Positions 8,396 to 16,853 are shown, counted from the first letter of the stretch. The stretch is DNA of 53,267 nucleotides from CAZHJK01 sp964533275 (GCA_964533275.1 CAZHJK010000019.1:1-53267); one strand, 5' to 3'. Notes: a model not told the origin generated them from the letters alone. Program-made: numbers and translations.

Positions 8396-9784
8396 ATGTT
8401 TAAAAGTCTTAAAAGCAAAATGATATTTTCCTTTACCCTTATAATTATATTATCAATAATAACTATAGATTATATTGTACTTACAAGATATATAGATGAG
8501 AGAATTTCAGAACTACAAATTAGAAGCTTTGCCACTGCTAATATAATTGCAGATCAAAGCCAGTATCAATTAAATAATGATATAGGACTTCGCACTATTA
8601 TTTTTCAATATGCTAATAATATAGATGGGAGAATTTTAATCTTAAATGTTGATGGACAGGTTATTGTAGATTCATTTTATAACTTAGAGGGGGAAACCAT
8701 TTTATCCAGGGAAGTTAAATCCGCAATAAATAATAGTGATAGTGTGAATTTATACTCTACCCCTTCAAAATTAATGCAATTAGCTGTGCCCATAACTGCT
8801 ACAAATGACCAAAATAATCAGCAGGTTGTAGGTGCGGTATTATTATCCTTACCCATGGATGAAATAGACGCATCCTTCCAACAATTAAGACAGCATGTTA
8901 TTTTTATATCCCTTACCTTTACAATAATTGCTATTATATTGACTATTATCGCTTCCCTTCGTTTAACTAAACCCCTTAAAAAACTTACAAGTGCCGCAAA
9001 AAATATATCAAAGGGTAAACTAGGCACTCAAGTAAACATTTCCGGGAAAGATGAAATAGCTCGATTTTCCCATACATTTAATGAGATGAGCAAGGAACTT
9101 GAGTACATTGACAAAAATAGGCGTAACTTTATAAGTAGCGTTTCACACGAGCTAAGAACCCCACTTGCCTCTATAAAGGCACTTATACAGCCCTTATTAG
9201 ATGGAGAAACCGAGATTAAAACCTATAGGGAATTTCTAGGTGATATAGATGGTGAAATAGATAGGCTTTCAAACCTCATAAGCTCTCTATTAACCCTAAC
9301 TAGAATGGAAGAATTAAAGTTAAATCTAAAAACTCAGGATTTAAACACTATTATAGATAGAGTACTAGATATCTTAAATCCAATTGCCAAGGAGAATGAG
9401 GTTTCTTTAATAAACCAGCTCCCAGATTATTTGCAACTTAATTTTGATAGTGAATTAATTACAGAGGTTTTCTTAAATCTTTTCGAGAATGGCATTAAAT
9501 ATAAGGATCCTTTAAAGAATAGTTTTGTATCAATATCATCTAAAGATGAGCCTTCCTCTATAAATATTATTATTAAGGATAATGGCATGGGCATGGATAA
9601 AGAAGTTTGTTATTCCATATTTAAGCCCTTCTATCGTGCTGAACATTCCCGTTCTCGTTTAACAGGTGGTTATGGTTTGGGGCTTTCCATAGTATCTAAA
9701 ATTGTTGATTTGCATAATTGGAGTATTGAAGTAGATAGTATACTTGGCAAGGAAAGTATCTTTACAATTAAAATTCCAAAATAA
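8396..9784 (+). CDS. Sensor histidine kinase
   Basis: A 462-residue membrane kinase partnered with the regulator just upstream. TM1 lies at about 10-29, an extracytoplasmic sensor domain at 30-166, and TM2 at 167-188. A HAMP linker (about 189-240) follows, then the dimerisation/phosphoacceptor domain with H251 in SSVSHELRTPL. The ATPase domain has the N box (NLFENGIKY), G1 (DNGMGM) and G2 (GGYGLGLSI). The periplasmic part looks like a PDC/sCache-type fold (ILNVDGQVIVDS), but no ligand can be assigned. CTAGGAGG lies eight bases before the ATG. Confidence 0.95.
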   Translation: MFKSLKSKMIFSFTLIIILSIITIDYIVLTRYIDERISELQIRSFATANIIADQSQYQLNNDIGLRTIIFQYANNIDGRILILNVDGQVIVDSFYNLEGETILSREVKSAINNSDSVNLYSTPSKLMQLAVPITATNDQNNQQVVGAVLLSLPMDEIDASFQQLRQHVIFISLTFTIIAIILTIIASLRLTKPLKKLTSAAKNISKGKLGTQVNISGKDEIARFSHTFNEMSKELEYIDKNRRNFISSVSHELRTPLASIKALIQPLLDGETEIKTYREFLGDIDGEIDRLSNLISSLLTLTRMEELKLNLKTQDLNTIIDRVLDILNPIAKENEVSLINQLPDYLQLNFDSELITEVFLNLFENGIKYKDPLKNSFVSISSKDEPSSINIIIKDNGMGMDKEVCYSIFKPFYRAEHSRSRLTGGYGLGLSIVSKIVDLHNWSIEVDSILGKESIFTIKIPK

Positions 9785-9790
9785 TATAAT

Positions 9791-9833
9791 TTCTTAACTC
9801 TTTCTTAATATATATTTATAATTTCTTATTATT
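9791..9833 (+). promoter_or_regulatory. TTCTTA direct repeats, candidate response-regulator site
   Basis: TTCTTA occurs at 9791, 9802 and 9823, so the copies are 11 and 21 bases apart, one and two helical turns. OmpR/PhoB-type regulators bind direct repeats with this period. The site lies between the kinase gene and the lipoprotein gene, about 50-90 bases before the latter's start. A TACAAT at 9841 could be the -10. Confidence 0.4.
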
Positions 9834-9880
9834 TATTGTATACAATAAGGATAACAATAAGAATAGAGGAGATGAATAAT

Positions 9881-10462
9881 ATGAAAAGAAAATCTACAAT
9901 TTATATGTTATTAATATTAATAGTTACTTTATTATTTACCCTTTCTGCTTGTATTCAGTACGATAAACCTACGCCAACGCCCTCACCAGATCAAGAGGAA
10001 GGTGAAGAAAAAATAGTAGTAGATCCAAAACCAAAGGGAGAAAATAAGGAAGTCACCCTATATTTTATGGATAAATCTATCATAGAAACCGGTCAAGGAG
10101 ATTATAGTGAACTAATTAAAGAAACAAGAACTATTATGGTAGACGATCGTCCAATCGAACAAATAATACTTGAAGAACTTCAAAATGGTCCTGAAAAAGA
10201 AGAAGCAATTACAATGTTTAGAAAAGAATTACAGATTATCAGTGTCGAAGAAGCAGATAATACAGCCTATGTAAATTTATCCAGCCAAAATGTATATAGT
10301 GGTTCCCTAGAGGAAACAGGAATCATATATCAAGTAGTATATTCCTTAACAGAGCTTGATAATGTGGATAAGGTACAATTTCTCATTGATGGTAAAGTGA
10401 TTGAAACTCTTTCTGGACACTATAGTATAATGGAGCCTTGGACTAGAGAAATGATTAAATAG
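9881..10462 (+). CDS. GerMN-domain lipoprotein
   Basis: A predicted lipoprotein of 193 residues. A short basic N-terminus and hydrophobic core end in the lipobox LSAC, with C24 as the lipidated residue. A low-complexity Pro/Glu linker (PTPTPSPDQEEGEE) follows, then a GerMN domain (about 60-180, ending VQFLIDGKVIETLSGH). GerMN domains occur in the sporulation/germination protein GerM and in lipoproteins next to two-component systems such as LpqB/YcgJ types. I start at the ATG at 9881, nine bases after GAGGAG; an in-frame TTG at 9836 has no ribosome site and would spoil the signal peptide. Its position after the two-component pair suggests it is a target or accessory of that system. Confidence 0.85.
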   Translation: MKRKSTIYMLLILIVTLLFTLSACIQYDKPTPTPSPDQEEGEEKIVVDPKPKGENKEVTLYFMDKSIIETGQGDYSELIKETRTIMVDDRPIEQIILEELQNGPEKEEAITMFRKELQIISVEEADNTAYVNLSSQNVYSGSLEETGIIYQVVYSLTELDNVDKVQFLIDGKVIETLSGHYSIMEPWTREMIK

Positions 10463-10466
10463 AAAG

Positions 10467-10509
10467 AAAAAATGTTTTTCTCAACTCATACATGAGAAAA
10501 ACATTTTTA
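10467..10509 (+). terminator. Intrinsic terminator after the GerMN gene
   Basis: A perfect 16-base inverted repeat (10468-10483 with 10493-10508) encloses a nine-base loop and ends in a T run. It sits five bases after the stop codon. Confidence 0.85.
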
Positions 10510-10555
10510 ATGCCATTTTCCATGATATAATATCTAGACAAGGAGGGGTTAACCT

Positions 10556-11047
10556 ATGTTTAATTTAGGAATAATCGTTGCAAGTGATAAGGGTTCAAAG
10601 GGTGAGCGCCTTGATGAAAGTGGAATCCTTATTAAGGAATTAATGGAAAAGCATAATTATAGTGTTAAAAAATATATTATTCTACCAGACCAACAGGATA
10701 TATTAGAAAATGAACTTATCTATATGTGTGATGAGTTAAAGGTAGACTTAATACTAACTACGGGGGGAACAGGTTTCTCTAGAAGAGATATAACCCCCGA
10801 AGCTACTCTAAATATTATAGATAGAAATGCCCCGGGTATTTCAGAAGCAATCCGCTATAATAGTTTACAAATTACTCCTCGTGCTATGTTGTCTCGAGCT
10901 GTATCAGGTATTAGAAAAAATACCCTGATTATAAATCTTCCAGGCAGCCCAAAGGCAGTAAGAGAAAGCCTAGAATATATCTTACCCTCATTAGGTCATG
11001 GACTTGAAATCTTAAAGGGCACCACCACAGACTGCGCAAGAAAATAA
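10556..11047 (+). CDS. mogA: MogA/MoaB-family molybdenum cofactor biosynthesis protein
   Basis: This protein probably adenylates molybdopterin so that molybdate can be inserted. The 163 residues form a single MoCF-binding domain with the signature TTGGTGFSRRDITPEAT (about 69-85) and the NLPGSPKAV loop (about 124-132). Mog and MoaB cannot be told apart securely by motif alone. AAGGAGGGG precedes the ATG. It is monocistronic, with a terminator on each side. The molybdenum hydroxylase operon at 12.8-16.5 kb is the obvious local user of the cofactor, although other genes lie between them. Confidence 0.9.
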   Translation: MFNLGIIVASDKGSKGERLDESGILIKELMEKHNYSVKKYIILPDQQDILENELIYMCDELKVDLILTTGGTGFSRRDITPEATLNIIDRNAPGISEAIRYNSLQITPRAMLSRAVSGIRKNTLIINLPGSPKAVRESLEYILPSLGHGLEILKGTTTDCARK

Positions 11048-11056
11048 AAACCCACG

Positions 11057-11116
11057 GAAGCGCAGGGACGGTTCTCTTGCTTCCTTTTGGAAGCAAGAGA
11101 ACCGTCCCTGCGCTTC
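11057..11116. repeat. Perfect 28-bp hairpin with the GGGACGGTTCTC motif
   Basis: Left arm 11057-11084 and right arm 11089-11116 are exact reverse complements around a TTTT loop. The element is GC-rich in an AT-rich region and lies between convergent mogA and the ROK gene. The GGGACGGTT core recurs in hairpins at 20241-20277, 46771-46818 and 47185-47213. It looks like a REP-type dispersed palindrome that can also end transcription. Confidence 0.75.
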
Positions 11117-11162
11117 GGAGAGAACCATCCCCGTGCTTCGCCTGCCTGTGCTTCGTTTAGGT

Positions 11163-12113
11163 CTATATATTTTCTCCTAGGAAGGCGGCTCCTATTATAC
11201 CTGCATTATTTCCTAGTTCTGCTAATAGGATATCCCCATATTTAATTTCCTTTGAAAATACCCTTTTATTTACCTCTTCCCTTAGAGGCTTTAATATAAA
11301 ATCCCCTGCCTTGGAAAGACCTCCACCTATTGCAATACATTCTGGGTCTATAATGTTATATATATTCACAATACCAATGGCAAGATACTTTATAAATCTA
11401 TTTACTACTTCCATGGCTAATTTATCCCCTTGCTTTGCAGCATCGAAAATAATTTTTCCTTCTAAATCTTCTAGATTACCATTTACCATTTTAACTATAA
11501 GGCTATCATTCATACCCTCCGCTATTCTTTTCTTTGTATATCTAATTATTGCAGTAGCTGATACAAATGTCTCCCAGCATCCATTTTGTCCACAATTACA
11601 TGTATAAAAGTTCTCACCTAAAACCATATGTCCTATTTCTGATCCCCATCCGTGCCCACCACTATAAACCTTATCATTTATAATAAAACCTCCACCTACC
11701 CCTGTTCCTAGGGTTATAAAGACAGAGTTTTTAAGCCCCTTGGTAGAACCGGCAATTTTCTCAGCAAGACCAGCTACTATTGCATCATTATCTACATAGG
11801 TAGGTTTATTAAAATAATTTCCTATAGTCTTTCCTAACTCTACATCCCACCAAAACATATTGGTTATATATATAACCTTACCTGTTTTTGCCTCCACTAG
11901 CCCTGGGACACCAATTCCAATAGATTTTAATTCTTCCAAGGATGTACTTGTTTTTTCTAATATTTCTTCTATTTGTTCTATTATATCTTGAATAATAGGA
12001 CCCACCCCACGCTTTACTTTAGTTTGCCTAGAGTTTTGTAGTAAAATTTTTCCTTGCCAATCAACTGCGCCTACTTTTATATTGGTACCTCCAAGATCTA
12101 CTCCGATTCTCAA
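11163..12113 (-). CDS. ROK-family sugar kinase (glucokinase-like)
   Basis: An ATP-dependent hexokinase-fold enzyme, most likely a glucokinase. The 316 residues begin with the phosphate-1 motif GVDLGGTN (4-11). The catalytic aspartate is D110 in VDNDA and the ADP-binding block is LGTGVGGG (135-142). The ROK sugar/zinc region EIGHMVLGE...CNCGQNGC supplies E159, H162 and C172, C174, C179. No helix-turn-helix is present, so it is a kinase and not a ROK repressor. The start is TTG at 12113 with GGGAGG eight bases upstream. ROK kinases also act on N-acetylglucosamine, mannose or fructose; the nearby nagA keeps an amino sugar possible. Confidence 0.9.
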   Translation of the reverse strand: MRIGVDLGGTNIKVGAVDWQGKILLQNSRQTKVKRGVGPIIQDIIEQIEEILEKTSTSLEELKSIGIGVPGLVEAKTGKVIYITNMFWWDVELGKTIGNYFNKPTYVDNDAIVAGLAEKIAGSTKGLKNSVFITLGTGVGGGFIINDKVYSGGHGWGSEIGHMVLGENFYTCNCGQNGCWETFVSATAIIRYTKKRIAEGMNDSLIVKMVNGNLEDLEGKIIFDAAKQGDKLAMEVVNRFIKYLAIGIVNIYNIIDPECIAIGGGLSKAGDFILKPLREEVNKRVFSKEIKYGDILLAELGNNAGIIGAAFLGENI

Positions 12114-12298
12114 ATTTTATACCTCCCAAAAAAATCCTTATACTAATAATACAACAAAAAGAGTAGATTTGCTATAAGTCCTTTTATTAAATAAAATTAC
12201 AAAATTGACATTATCTATAATAGGATCGTCAGACATACTATACTACCTCTATATAAAAATGTTATAATAACCTATGATTAAAATTTAGGAGGTACAAC

Positions 12299-12757
12299 AT
12301 GCTTTTCATTTTTATAATATCCATATTAATAATTGTTGACCAAGTCGCAAAATTTTTTGTTTTAAAATATATTATGCCCATAGATACTTATCCTTTAATA
12401 GAAGGCTTTTTCCATCTTACATATGCTGAAAATATTGGTGCTGCCTTTAGTATCCTTCAGGGCAAACAAATATTTTTAATAATTACTACCATCCTTTTTA
12501 CCTGTTTTTTAGTATTTTATCTTTTTAAAATCAAAACAAAAAAAGATACCCTATGGTTTAAGATTTCTCTTTCACTTATAATTGGAGGTGCTATAGGTAA
12601 TCTAATAGATAGAATACGCCTTAGCTATGTTATAGATTTCTTTGATTTTAGATATATAAATTTTGCAATATTTAATACAGCCGATAGCTTTGTAGTGGTA
12701 GGGACTATTTTCTTAGTAATAATTATACTTTTTGGTAATACAGATAATATATTATAA
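12299..12757 (+). CDS. lspA: Lipoprotein signal peptidase II
   Basis: A membrane aspartyl protease that removes the signal peptide of diacylglyceryl-modified prolipoproteins. The 152 residues hold four membrane helices. The conserved boxes are present: an N-terminal IIVDQVAKFF, NIGAAFSIL, GAIGNLIDRI, and the catalytic aspartates D113 (YVIDFFDF) and D129 (FNTADSF). AGGAGG lies seven bases before the ATG. It is usually followed by an rluD-type gene, but here it stands alone with a terminator directly after it. The GerMN protein in this window is a likely client. Confidence 0.96.
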   Translation: MLFIFIISILIIVDQVAKFFVLKYIMPIDTYPLIEGFFHLTYAENIGAAFSILQGKQIFLIITTILFTCFLVFYLFKIKTKKDTLWFKISLSLIIGGAIGNLIDRIRLSYVIDFFDFRYINFAIFNTADSFVVVGTIFLVIIILFGNTDNIL

Positions 12758-12766
12758 ATTTTTAAA

Positions 12767-12797
12767 CAAAAAGGTGTTGCAATGCAACACCTTTTTT
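12767..12797. terminator. Bidirectional terminator between lspA and the molybdenum hydroxylase operon
   Basis: AAAAAGGTGTTGC (12768-12780) and GCAACACCTTTTTT (12784-12797) form a stem of about 13 pairs. A-runs and T-runs flank it on both sides, so it can serve both convergent units. Confidence 0.85.
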
Positions 12798-12802
12798 ATC
12801 TT

Positions 12803-15157
12803 TTATTTTTTATTAGCAATCGCTAAAGCTACATTTTCGGGGGACATTGGAAGCCTATAGAAATTAATTCCAACAGCGTCATATAGTGCATTCCCTATCA
12901 CAGATGGTACTGAAATCATTGGGTGTTCTCCTACTCCTCGAGCACCAAAGGGTCCGTCTGTTTGTGGGTTTTCTATATAGATAGGTACAATTTCTCCAGG
13001 TATATCCTTAGCAGTTGGTATTTTATTATCTGTAAAGGAAGGATTTAATAATCTTCCCTCTGGGCTGAATTTAAATTCTTCTAGTAGGGCTGAACCAATC
13101 CCCTGCAACACTCCGCCTATTACTTGCCCATCAATTAATTTTTTATTTATTACTTGACCTACATCAAAAGCGGAAGCTATCTTTATAACACTTATTTCTC
13201 CTGTTTCAATATCCACTTCTATTTCTGCCCCATGGGCACCAAAGGTCCAGTCTAATGCTGGCAATCCTTGACCGGTTTCTGGATTTAAATTAGTCAGTCC
13301 ATCTGCTATATATACACCATGGGAGATCAATGGTCCTCCTATTGCATTTCCATTCTCATATACATATCCTCTAGAAAGCTTTTCATAGGGTATTCGTCTA
13401 TGACTATGATGAACATGATAAATATAGCCATCGCCGTGGGTTAATTCATCCACATGACATCTTAAGACCTGCCCTGCTATTTCCTTCATTTTATTTAACA
13501 TATCAATAGATGCCTTTCGAACTGCGTTACCTCCCATAAAGGTATACTTTGAAGCAACTGTATTCCAATCATAGGGATGTTTATCGGTATTAATTTCCCA
13601 CACAACCTCAACATTTTCCATTGGAATATCTAGAATCTCAGCTGCTACTTGAGCCATTACTGTGTTTGCACCTTGACCCATATCAACAGCACCTATCATA
13701 ATCTTTACTCTGCCATCCTCATCCATTTGCATAATTGCAGATGTTGATGTATTACTAGGCATAGCCGGAGCTTTTTGTAATACTGCAAGTCCTTTACCTC
13801 GAACTTTACCATTTTTAATTTGTTCTTTTCGTTGTTCCTTTGTTTGATATCCAGTCCAACCAATTTCCTTAGCAACAGATTCTAGACAATCAGAAGGACT
13901 ACCAGTGCTTTCATATACTAATTCTCCACTAATAGTACGAGAACCAGGTCTCAAGATATTTTTCATGCGCACTTCATAGGGATCTAGATCAAGTTGTTGT
14001 GCTATAAGATCCATTTGTCTTTCAATTGTCCAATGGGTTTCTAGATGACCAAACCCACGATATGCTGTACTAAATACTTTATTTGTATATAGAGTACGGG
14101 AATGTATTTGGATATTTTCTATTTCATATGCTCCTGCCCCAGAGTATGTTGCTGATTTACCAACATTCACACCATAATCAGCATAAGCACCACTGTCCCA
14201 ATCATAATATATCTCTAAGGCTGTAATCTTACCGTCCTTTTTTACTCCAGTTTTAATTCTCCCTCTCATCTCTGCTCTTGAGGGTAATTGATTAAACTCT
14301 TCCTCTCTAGTTAATTTCAACTTAACAGGACGGCCCTTTGCTGCCCTTGAAAGAATTGTAACTAATGGTTCTAAATGTATTCCTGCCTTTCCACCAAAAC
14401 CACCACCTACATAAGGGACAACAACTTCTATATCTCCCCTTGGGATATCTAATGCCTTAGCTAGCATATCCCTTAATGCAAAGGGTGATTGTACCGAGGA
14501 CCATAGCTTAACCTTATTAGAATAAGGATCTGCCTGTGCAATAGATACATGGGTTTCCATTGGTACATGACCAACAGCGGGTAATGATAATTCATTTTCT
14601 ACGATATAATCCGCATCCTCAAATCCCTTTTCAATATTTCCCTTTTTAGTTTTATTCCAACTGGCTATATTAGAATCTGGTTGAGGAAAAAATACCCCCT
14701 TCATATAATCAAGTTCATTAATATCATCATGTACTAAAATCTTTCCCTCTAAGGCTTCATCTATATTTAAAACTGCTGGTAATTCTTCATATTCAACATT
14801 GATTAGTGAAATAGCTTTTTCTGCTGTAGCTTCATCAATAGCAGCAACAGCTGCAACTACTTCTCCCTGATATCTTACTTCATCCCTTGCAATTATGCGC
14901 TTATCTATCATATATAGACCAACTAAATATGGCGCATCTTCTCCAACTAACACAGCCTTAACGCCAGGAAGAGCCTTTGCCTTACTTGTATCTATAGATA
15001 GAATCTTAGCTCGAGCATATGGAGAATGTAAACATTTAGCATAAAGCATGCCTGGAAGTTCTAAATCATGGGTATAGATCGCCTGACCAGTTACCTTTTC
15101 TTGTGCTTCTTTTCTTTTATATGGTTTACCAATATATTTATATTGTTTTTCTCCCAT
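12803..15157 (-). CDS. Molybdenum hydroxylase large subunit (xanthine dehydrogenase family)
   Basis: The molybdopterin-binding catalytic subunit, 784 residues. The family blocks are seen in order: KVTGQAIYTHDL near residue 22, QSPFALRD, GGGFGGKAG, AYRGFGHLE, GAVDMGQGANTV, and GARGVGEHP with the catalytic glutamate E744. The active-site loop AYRGFG is closer to xanthine dehydrogenases than to CoxL (AYRCSFR), so aerobic-type CO oxidation is unlikely. Substrates in this family include purines, nicotinate and aromatic aldehydes, and I cannot assign one. The start codon overlaps the stop of the Fe-S subunit (TAATG), so translation is coupled. Maturation factors of the XdhC type are not in the window. 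Confidence 0.92.
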   Translation of the reverse strand: MGEKQYKYIGKPYKRKEAQEKVTGQAIYTHDLELPGMLYAKCLHSPYARAKILSIDTSKAKALPGVKAVLVGEDAPYLVGLYMIDKRIIARDEVRYQGEVVAAVAAIDEATAEKAISLINVEYEELPAVLNIDEALEGKILVHDDINELDYMKGVFFPQPDSNIASWNKTKKGNIEKGFEDADYIVENELSLPAVGHVPMETHVSIAQADPYSNKVKLWSSVQSPFALRDMLAKALDIPRGDIEVVVPYVGGGFGGKAGIHLEPLVTILSRAAKGRPVKLKLTREEEFNQLPSRAEMRGRIKTGVKKDGKITALEIYYDWDSGAYADYGVNVGKSATYSGAGAYEIENIQIHSRTLYTNKVFSTAYRGFGHLETHWTIERQMDLIAQQLDLDPYEVRMKNILRPGSRTISGELVYESTGSPSDCLESVAKEIGWTGYQTKEQRKEQIKNGKVRGKGLAVLQKAPAMPSNTSTSAIMQMDEDGRVKIMIGAVDMGQGANTVMAQVAAEILDIPMENVEVVWEINTDKHPYDWNTVASKYTFMGGNAVRKASIDMLNKMKEIAGQVLRCHVDELTHGDGYIYHVHHSHRRIPYEKLSRGYVYENGNAIGGPLISHGVYIADGLTNLNPETGQGLPALDWTFGAHGAEIEVDIETGEISVIKIASAFDVGQVINKKLIDGQVIGGVLQGIGSALLEEFKFSPEGRLLNPSFTDNKIPTAKDIPGEIVPIYIENPQTDGPFGARGVGEHPMISVPSVIGNALYDAVGINFYRLPMSPENVALAIANKK

Positions 15158-15687
15158 TATCTTAACTCCTCCCTTTCCCTCTTAGCTGCTGATTTAACAG
15201 CCTCAATTATTGGAAGATATCCTGTACAGCGACAAAAGTTCCCTGCAAGAGCTTCTTTAATTTCTTCTTCAGTGGGATCAAGATTGCGATTTAATAAGGC
15301 CCTAGCCGACATCAGCATGCCAGGGGTACAAAAACCACATTGTAATGCATCCATATTAATAAATTCCTCTTGTAATATTGAAATTTCTCCATCCTTAGCT
15401 AATCCTTCAACCGTAAGTATTTCTGCACCATTTGCTTCTACTGCCAAAACAATGCAGGAATTTACAGTATCATCATTCATTATAATTGTACATGCCCCAC
15501 ATTCACCTTCGCCACAACCCTCTTTTGCACCAAATAACTTTAGCTCATTACGCAAGAAGTTTAATAAGGTCATAGTGGGATCGATCATTGCTTGCACTTC
15601 TTCTTCATTTACGATACATTTAATAGCTACACGAGGCAAACCAGAATCTACATGTACAAAACAATTATTTCCATGTTCTTCACACAT
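15157..15687 (-). CDS. Molybdenum hydroxylase [2Fe-2S] subunit
   Basis: A 176-residue electron-transfer subunit with two [2Fe-2S] clusters. The plant-ferredoxin-type site has C58, C63, C66 and C78 (GCGEGECGAC...C). The all-helical site has C117, C120, C152 and C154 (CGFC, CRC). About 20 residues (including two extra cysteines and a histidine) precede the usual family start near VAIKCIVNEEEV. An AGGGGG ribosome site lies before the ATG, one base after the stop of the FAD subunit gene. It passes electrons from the Mo centre to the FAD subunit. Confidence 0.94.
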   Translation of the reverse strand: MCEEHGNNCFVHVDSGLPRVAIKCIVNEEEVQAMIDPTMTLLNFLRNELKLFGAKEGCGEGECGACTIIMNDDTVNSCIVLAVEANGAEILTVEGLAKDGEISILQEEFINMDALQCGFCTPGMLMSARALLNRNLDPTEEEIKEALAGNFCRCTGYLPIIEAVKSAAKREREELR

Positions 15688-15688
15688 G

Positions 15689-16543
15689 TTAATTAACCCC
15701 CTTTTCTACGAGCATCAATAAAGCTTTCTTTAATAAAATACTAGATATATGAATGCGATATTCCTTTGAAGAACGGACATCACTAATGGGACTTATATGA
15801 TTTGCTAATTCTTCGCTAGCCCATATTGCAAGATCTGAAGATAACTCCTTAGAATTAATTATTTCCTCTAATTTGGTAAGCCTAATAGGTGTTGGAGCGA
15901 CTGCTGCAATGGCAAGTAGTACCTCTTTATTGTTATTTAATCGTGCTGCTACCCCTACTGTAGCCAAGTCATGACCCTTAAGTCGTGATTGTTTTAAATA
16001 TACACTTACTTCTTCCTTTTCAATGTATGGAATTTGAACCCCTAAAACGATTTCATTTTTCTCAAGAACCGTCCTTTTTACCCCTGTAAAGAAATCTTTG
16101 ATATCGACGATACGCTTTCCATTAGGTCCTGTAATATGAACCCTCGAATTAAATATCAAAAGTGGAGCTGCTAAATCTCCACCAGGAGATGCATTACAAA
16201 TGTTTCCTACTAGGGTAGCTCGATTTCGTAGTTGATAAGAAGCTACAGAGCTAGCTGCTTGGGATAATGATGTATATTTTTCCCTTATTATATCTGATTT
16301 AGCTATTTGATTAATATTTACAGAGGCTCCAATAAATAGCCCTTCTTCTTGTGTGTAATCAATATTTTTTGTTTCAGGAATACCTTTAATATCTAAAATA
16401 TGATTACAAATAACTGCATTTCGTCGTAAAAGTATCATTAAGTCAGTTCCACCAGCAAGAATTTTAGTGCCATCGTTTTTTTCTAAGTATTCTAACGCTT
16501 CTTCAATACTTTTAGGTTTAAAATAATCAAACTTACTTAACAT
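15689..16543 (-). CDS. Molybdenum hydroxylase FAD-binding subunit
   Basis: A 284-residue flavoprotein of the CoxM/XdhB type. The FAD loops are visible: LAGGTDLMILLRR (about 29-41) and the NICNASPGGDLAAPLL stretch (about 116-131). The C-terminal CO-dehydrogenase flavoprotein domain follows. I start at the ATG at 16543 (MLSKFDYFKPKS) because AAGGAGG lies seven bases upstream; the open frame extends 19 residues further with no ribosome site. It is the first gene of the FAD, Fe-S, Mo operon, and its leader carries a promoter and a terminator-like hairpin. Confidence 0.93.
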   Translation of the reverse strand: MLSKFDYFKPKSIEEALEYLEKNDGTKILAGGTDLMILLRRNAVICNHILDIKGIPETKNIDYTQEEGLFIGASVNINQIAKSDIIREKYTSLSQAASSVASYQLRNRATLVGNICNASPGGDLAAPLLIFNSRVHITGPNGKRIVDIKDFFTGVKRTVLEKNEIVLGVQIPYIEKEEVSVYLKQSRLKGHDLATVGVAARLNNNKEVLLAIAAVAPTPIRLTKLEEIINSKELSSDLAIWASEELANHISPISDVRSSKEYRIHISSILLKKALLMLVEKGVN

Positions 16544-16770
16544 AACTAACCTCCTTGTTTTAGAATATTGTATAGTATATATATCATAAGAAAGTAGCAC
16601 TTTCCAATGATATAAAAAAATCGACGGTTTAGTGCTTCACTTTGAAAAGCAACAGAAACCGTCTTTATTAATGCTTTAAGTAATCTGTTTTGACATCACC
16701 CTAGTGTGTCATCCCATTACTTTTTAATAGAATCTCTTCTGTAATTAAATTATGAACATATGTCTCTTAT
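16544..16770 (-). promoter_or_regulatory. Structured 5' leader of the molybdenum hydroxylase operon (candidate attenuator/riboswitch)
   Basis: The leader is about 225 bases, read on the minus strand. A seven-pair helix (16722-16716 with 16684-16678, AAGTAAT/ATTACTT) encloses a second stem-loop (16711-16691, TGACA/TGTCA plus CAC/GTG). Next comes a hairpin with an eight-pair stem (16663-16656 with 16630-16623, GACGGTTT/AAACCGTC), then a run of U at 16620-16614. This is the order of an aptamer followed by an expression-platform terminator. It matches none of the riboswitch classes I can recall by sequence. The AT palindrome 16617-16579 follows before the start codon. Confidence 0.5.
16579..16617. 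repeat. AT-palindrome repeat copy
   Basis: TATATCAT and ATGATATA arms enclose AAGAAAGT and ACTTTCC. The layout is that of 34885-34927 and 40166-40208. It lies between the terminator-like hairpin and the ribosome site of the FAD subunit gene. Confidence 0.6.
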
Positions 16771-16775
16771 CTATA

Positions 16776-16803
16776 ATTATACTATTATTCAGCCATATGT
16801 CAA
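16776..16803 (-). promoter_or_regulatory. Sigma-A promoter of the molybdenum hydroxylase operon
   Basis: On the minus strand a perfect TTGACA (16803-16798) and a perfect TATAAT (16781-16776) are separated by 16 bases. Transcription should start near 16769, leaving a leader of about 225 bases. Confidence 0.75.
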
Positions 16804-16828
16804 TAAAATCCAGGGGTAGTTGAATTGT

Positions 16829-16853
16829 AAAAAGGCAACCAATTTTGGTTGCC
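16829..16853 (-). terminator. Terminator of tkt
   Basis: On the minus strand GGCAACC and GGTTGCC (16853-16847 and 16840-16834) form a seven-pair stem with a six-base loop, then TTTTT. It lies about 43 bases after the tkt stop codon and just before the next operon's promoter. Confidence 0.85.

Noticed and set aside
12204..12221. TTGACA close to TATAAT upstream of lspA
   Set aside because: Only five bases separate them, too few for a sigma-A promoter.
15068..15721. 217-residue + strand open frame
   Set aside because: It is antisense to the Fe-S and large subunit genes, whose cysteine motifs and overlapping start/stop are clear. It has no recognisable domain or ribosome site.
16544..16803. Known purine or molybdenum-cofactor riboswitch before the molybdenum hydroxylase operon
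   Set aside because: The conserved loop bases of those classes as I know them are not present, so only an unnamed structured leader is reported.
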